18,896 nt of DNA from an uncultured Flavobacterium sp. GTDB lineage: Bacteria; Bacteroidota; Bacteroidia; Flavobacteriales; Flavobacteriaceae. Positions 16,025 through 18,896 of the stretch are shown here, in pieces. The notes beneath the pieces are model-generated. The model was not told the DNA's origin and did no database searches. It worked only from the letters and a program-made list of their open reading frames with translations. The translations under genes were made by a program, and so were the position numbers. The stretch lies in the NCBI RefSeq assembly GCF_946479975.1, contig NZ_CAMLIX010000079.1, positions 1 through 18,896 of the forward strand. Direction: 5' to 3'. The number at the start of each line of letters is the position of its first letter. Position 1 is the stretch's first letter.

Positions 16025-16090
16025 TTTTGCCACGAATTGCACGAATTAGCACGAATAAATTAGGGTAAATTTGTGCAATTCGTGGCAAAA
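16025..16090. repeat. Long intergenic palindrome built on GCCACGAATT
   Basis: The arms 16025-16042 and 16073-16090 are an 18-bp perfect inverted repeat; pairing extends to 16047/16068 with one G-U, giving a 23-bp stem and a 20-base loop. The left arm and loop also contain three CACGAAT units in a 10-base period (from 16031, 16041 and 16051). It lies after the amylase terminator and before the prfC promoter, with no gene of its own. It resembles short palindromes that I recall as recurring between genes in Flavobacterium genomes. Confidence 0.85.
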
Positions 16091-16169
16091 AAATTTACTC
16101 AAAAATCAAACTTGAAATTTAAGTCCCTTAATTAAGAACTGAATATTTTTATTAAGCCGTAATTAATAG

Positions 16170-16177
16170 TACTTTTG
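16170..16177 (+). promoter_or_regulatory. -7 box of prfC
   Basis: TACTTTTG is a perfect match to the Bacteroidota TAnnTTTG -7 consensus. It ends 19 bases before the prfC ATG, implying a very short leader (about 13 bases). The -33 element is weak (AT-rich, no clear TTG). Confidence 0.6.
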
Positions 16178-16196
16178 CAACCTATTTATACAAAAT

Positions 16197-17789
16197 ATGA
16201 GCTTTTTAAAAGAAATACAACGCAGAAGAACATTCGGAATTATATCGCATCCTGATGCTGGTAAGACAACTTTAACAGAGAAATTACTTTTATTTGGAGG
16301 TGCTATTCAAGAAGCGGGTGCTGTAAAGAATAACAAAATTAAAAAAGGAGCAACGAGTGACTTTATGGAAATCGAACGTCAGAGAGGTATCTCGGTTTCG
16401 ACTTCTGTACTTGCTTTTAACTATAAAGACAAAAAAATCAATATTCTTGATACTCCTGGACACAAGGATTTTGCTGAAGATACATTTAGAACTTTAACCG
16501 CTGTTGATAGTGTAATTGTTGTAATTGACGTTGCAAAAGGGGTTGAGGAACAGACAGAAAAATTAGTTTCGGTTTGTAGAATGCGTAACATTCCGATGAT
16601 TGTTTTCATCAATAAATTAGATCGTGAAGGTAAAGATGCTTTCGATTTGATGGATGAAGTAGAACAAAAATTGGGTTTAAAAGTAACGCCGTTAAGTTTT
16701 CCTATCGGAATGGGTTATGATTTCCAAGGAATTTACAATTTATGGGAAGAAAACATCAATCTTTTCAGTGGAGACAGTCGTAAAAACATCGAGGAAACAA
16801 TTGCTTTTTCTGATGTTCAAAACAATCCAGAACTAGATAGAATTGTTGGTGCAAAAGCGGCAGAAAGACTTCGTGAAGAATTAGAACTGATTGATGAAGT
16901 TTATCCAAAATTTGAGCGTCAGGATTATTTAGATGGAAAAATTCAGCCTGTATTTTTTGGTTCAGCTTTGAATAATTTTGGAGTTCGTGAATTATTGGAT
17001 TGTTTCGTTACAATTGCTCCTTCACCAAGACCAAAAGATTCTGAAACACGTTTAGTTGATCCAGCTGAAGAAAAAATGTCTGGTTTTGTGTTTAAAATCC
17101 ACGCTAATATGGATCCTAAACACCGTGACCGTCTAGCTTTTATTAAAATTGTTTCTGGAACTTTCGAAAGAAACAAACCTTATTACCACGTTCGCCAAAA
17201 GAAAAACTTAAAATTCTCTAGTCCAAATGCGTTTTTCGCAGAGAAAAAAGAGATTGTAGATATTTCTTATCCAGGTGATATTGTTGGTTTGCACGATACT
17301 GGAAACTTTAAAATTGGAGACACCTTGACTGAAGGTGAAATTATGAGTTTCAAAGGAATTCCGAGTTTCTCTCCAGAACACTTTAGATACATTAATAATG
17401 CTGATCCAATGAAAGCTAAGCAATTAGAAAAAGGTGTTGATCAGTTGATGGATGAAGGTGTTGCACAGTTATTTACATTAGAAATGAACAACCGTAAAGT
17501 TATTGGAACGGTTGGTGCACTTCAATATGAGGTAATTCAGTATCGTCTAGAGCACGAATATGGTGCAAAATGTACTTACGAAAACTTCCCTGTTCATAAA
17601 GCTTGCTGGGTAAAACCTGACGATGCTAAAAATGAAGAGTTCAAAGAATTTAAACGTATCAAACAAAAATTCTTAGCTCATGATAAATACGGACAATTGG
17701 TATTTTTAGCCGATTCTGATTTTACAATTCAAATGACTCAAAGTAAATATCCAAGTGTAAAGCTATTCTTTACATCTGAGTTTGATTAA
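16197..17789 (+). CDS. prfC: Peptide chain release factor 3
   Basis: A translational GTPase, 530 residues, nearly the same length as E. coli RF3 (529). It recycles class I release factors RF1/RF2 from the ribosome after peptide release. The G domain has G1 SHPDAGKTT (17-25), G2 within GISVSTS (64-70), G3 DTPGH (85-89) and G4 NKLD (139-142). The beta-barrel domain II (about 290-385) and the RF3 C-terminal domain (about 390-530) follow, with GTVGALQYEV and RLEHEYG typical of RF3 rather than EF-G. The ATG is preceded by a TACTTTTG box at 16170. The gene is monocistronic, flanked by terminators on both sides. Confidence 0.97.
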   Translation: MSFLKEIQRRRTFGIISHPDAGKTTLTEKLLLFGGAIQEAGAVKNNKIKKGATSDFMEIERQRGISVSTSVLAFNYKDKKINILDTPGHKDFAEDTFRTLTAVDSVIVVIDVAKGVEEQTEKLVSVCRMRNIPMIVFINKLDREGKDAFDLMDEVEQKLGLKVTPLSFPIGMGYDFQGIYNLWEENINLFSGDSRKNIEETIAFSDVQNNPELDRIVGAKAAERLREELELIDEVYPKFERQDYLDGKIQPVFFGSALNNFGVRELLDCFVTIAPSPRPKDSETRLVDPAEEKMSGFVFKIHANMDPKHRDRLAFIKIVSGTFERNKPYYHVRQKKNLKFSSPNAFFAEKKEIVDISYPGDIVGLHDTGNFKIGDTLTEGEIMSFKGIPSFSPEHFRYINNADPMKAKQLEKGVDQLMDEGVAQLFTLEMNNRKVIGTVGALQYEVIQYRLEHEYGAKCTYENFPVHKACWVKPDDAKNEEFKEFKRIKQKFLAHDKYGQLVFLADSDFTIQMTQSKYPSVKLFFTSEFD

Positions 17790-17810
17790 AACATCTATAT
17801 TGAAATACAT

Positions 17811-17848
17811 AAAAAGGCTGTCAAAATAAAAATTGACAGCCTTTTTTT
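17811..17848. terminator. Bidirectional terminator between convergent genes
   Basis: Perfect 14-bp arms, AAAAAGGCTGTCAA (17811-17824) and TTGACAGCCTTTTT (17833-17846), enclose an 8-base loop. T tracts on both strands let it end prfC (+) and the Cys-domain protein (-), whose stops are 21 and 23 bases away. Confidence 0.93.
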
Positions 17849-17871
17849 ATATTCCAAATATTTAAATTTGA

Positions 17872-18609
17872 TTATTGCCCTGTATAATTAATTCCTAATC
17901 CACCGGCAATATAAACTTTGGTAAGTTCTTCTGCCGCAACAATTATGTTTTTTGACAAGACATTATTTTTAACTGATTTTACAGCAAAAGGTATTTCTTT
18001 TGAAAGATAATAATCATTCGAAGTAATCGTAATAATAAGAGTTTTGCTATTCTTTAAGATTGTCGTGTTTATAGCAAATTCTCCTGTTTTAGGATTTACT
18101 TTTACAGCTTCATGCGAACCATTTACTGCTAGCATTAAATTAGAATACAACTCTTTATCAAAAGGCTTATTCGTTTTTACTTCTAGTAATTTCCCTTTTA
18201 TGTTTATAGAAATTTCCTCATTCAGATTTTGATTAGAAACTACTACACCCATTTTATATGGATGAGGTTTCGATATACTAATTTCTGTTGCAGATTTTTT
18301 ATTTTCTTGTGCCGACATATTTGACACAAGTAAAACCGATGCCGCAACCGCAGCATATTTTAAGCTATTGATTTTTGATGTTTCATTGTATTGAAATTCT
18401 TCTTCAAGCTGTGTCGTTTTTAATCTGGCACAAATATTTTTGTCTTTATTTTCTGAAATGAATTTGGCAACTTCAGAATTCGTTTTTTTGCTTAAATCTA
18501 TAACATTCTTCATACACGAATTGCAAAATGAACCGTTTGCATTGGGAATCATTTTATCAAAATTTTCAGAACAAGGCTCTGCTATCTCTAAAGTGAATTT
18601 CTTTTTCAT
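17872..18609 (-). CDS. Membrane protein with four-cysteine N-terminal domain and exported beta domain
   Basis: A 245-residue protein. Residues 1-65 hold a cysteine motif, Cys13-x15-Cys29-x2-Cys32-x27-Cys60, with EPCSENFDKMIPN and FCNSCMKNVIDLS; I recall similar N-terminal segments in several flavobacterial proteins of unknown function. It could bind a metal or an Fe-S cluster. A hydrophobic stretch follows at about 84-97, with a signal-peptidase-like end (SNMSAQE, about 96-102). Residues about 133-210 look like a small beta-sandwich of the carboxypeptidase-regulatory type (ISINIKGKLLEVKTNKPF... GEFAI). The charge pattern predicts a cytoplasmic Cys domain and an exported C-terminal part. The signal-like segment is unusually far (about 80 residues) from the N terminus. 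It shares a bidirectional terminator with prfC. Function is unknown. Confidence 0.85.
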   Translation of the reverse strand: MKKKFTLEIAEPCSENFDKMIPNANGSFCNSCMKNVIDLSKKTNSEVAKFISENKDKNICARLKTTQLEEEFQYNETSKINSLKYAAVAASVLLVSNMSAQENKKSATEISISKPHPYKMGVVVSNQNLNEEISINIKGKLLEVKTNKPFDKELYSNLMLAVNGSHEAVKVNPKTGEFAINTTILKNSKTLIITITSNDYYLSKEIPFAVKSVKNNVLSKNIIVAAEELTKVYIAGGLGINYTGQ

Positions 18610-18896
18610 ACTGTACTTCTTTTTAAGTTTAAATCGTTAAAATGATTCTTATTTATATAGAGTACATTATTCATCAAAAGGTTGGGAACTGAATTAAATA
18701 TTATTAGAAAAATTTTAAAACCTAATTATTAAGCATAAAAAAGCGCTAATATTTTATCAGCGCTTTCTTAAATTTGAATTAATCAACCTTACTAATTCAT
18801 TATAATTCAAAAATTAATCTTCAAAGGTTCACAAATCTAGTTTAATACCTTAACGAAAAGATTTTTTTTCGATTAAAGTAAATTTAATCAGATGAA
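18610..18896. other. Non-coding right end of the window
   Basis: No gene can be supported here. On the minus strand a frame open from the window edge closes at 18850-18852 after 14 codons (HLIKFTLIEKKSFR). It could be the C terminus of a gene outside the window, but this is too short to call. The hairpin at 18740-18766 lies in this stretch. Confidence 0.5.
18734..18766 (-). terminator. Probable terminator of a minus-strand gene beyond the right edge
   Basis: AAAGCGCT (18740-18747) pairs with AGCGCTTT (18759-18766) around an 11-base loop; on the minus strand the stem is followed by T6. No gene inside the window transcribes into it, so it implies a minus-strand gene to the right. Confidence 0.7.

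Noticed and set aside
16029..16060. CACGAAT units read as a possible CRISPR-like or tandem repeat array
   Set aside because: Units are only 10 bases apart with no spacers, and they form one arm and the loop of a palindrome.

Overview
The window is AT-rich, has A-rich leaders in place of clear Shine-Dalgarno sites, TAnnTTTG-type -7 boxes (best example before prfC), mitochondrial-type aconitase, LysM/NlpC-P60 wall hydrolase and a short intergenic palindrome of the GCCACGAATT type. Together these point to a member of the Bacteroidota, most probably Flavobacterium or a close relative. This is inferred from gene content and signals, not from a database match. It looks chromosomal: no integrase, transposase, phage structural gene, tRNA, rRNA or CRISPR array is visible.

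Left part (1-3501, + strand): the 3' end of a tightly packed operon that begins outside the window. It holds a helical protein with a two-helix membrane hairpin, a 64-residue protein, a 175-residue soluble protein and a Ycf46-like AAA+ ATPase. The last three are joined by an ATGA overlap and a TAA-ATG abutment. The first, third and fourth proteins all end in the same short tail, Arg-[Ser/Lys]-Ile-Ile(-Ile/Phe), written with different codons and placed after a polar, probably flexible linker. I found no described system that fits. This is the best candidate here for an undescribed multi-protein system.

Middle part (3714-14021): trans-aconitate 2-methyltransferase (tam, +), then a minus-strand block: LysM/NlpC-P60 endopeptidase, acnA (mitochondrial-type aconitase), acnB (a divergent, long AcnB), a MoxR ATPase and a SurA-like periplasmic chaperone/isomerase. 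Hairpin terminators lie after acnA, acnB, moxR and surA, so most of these are separate transcription units although they point the same way. Tam detoxifies trans-aconitate, an inhibitor that arises from the aconitase intermediate cis-aconitate, so its position 1.5 kb from two aconitases is functionally suggestive.

Right part (14022-18896): a 495-base divergent control region, a lipoprotein alpha-amylase that closely resembles the archaeal Pyrococcus/Thermococcus type (GH13_7), a terminator and a long palindrome, prfC (release factor 3), a bidirectional terminator, and a membrane protein with a four-cysteine N-terminal domain. The last 287 bases hold a hairpin that probably ends another minus-strand gene outside the window.
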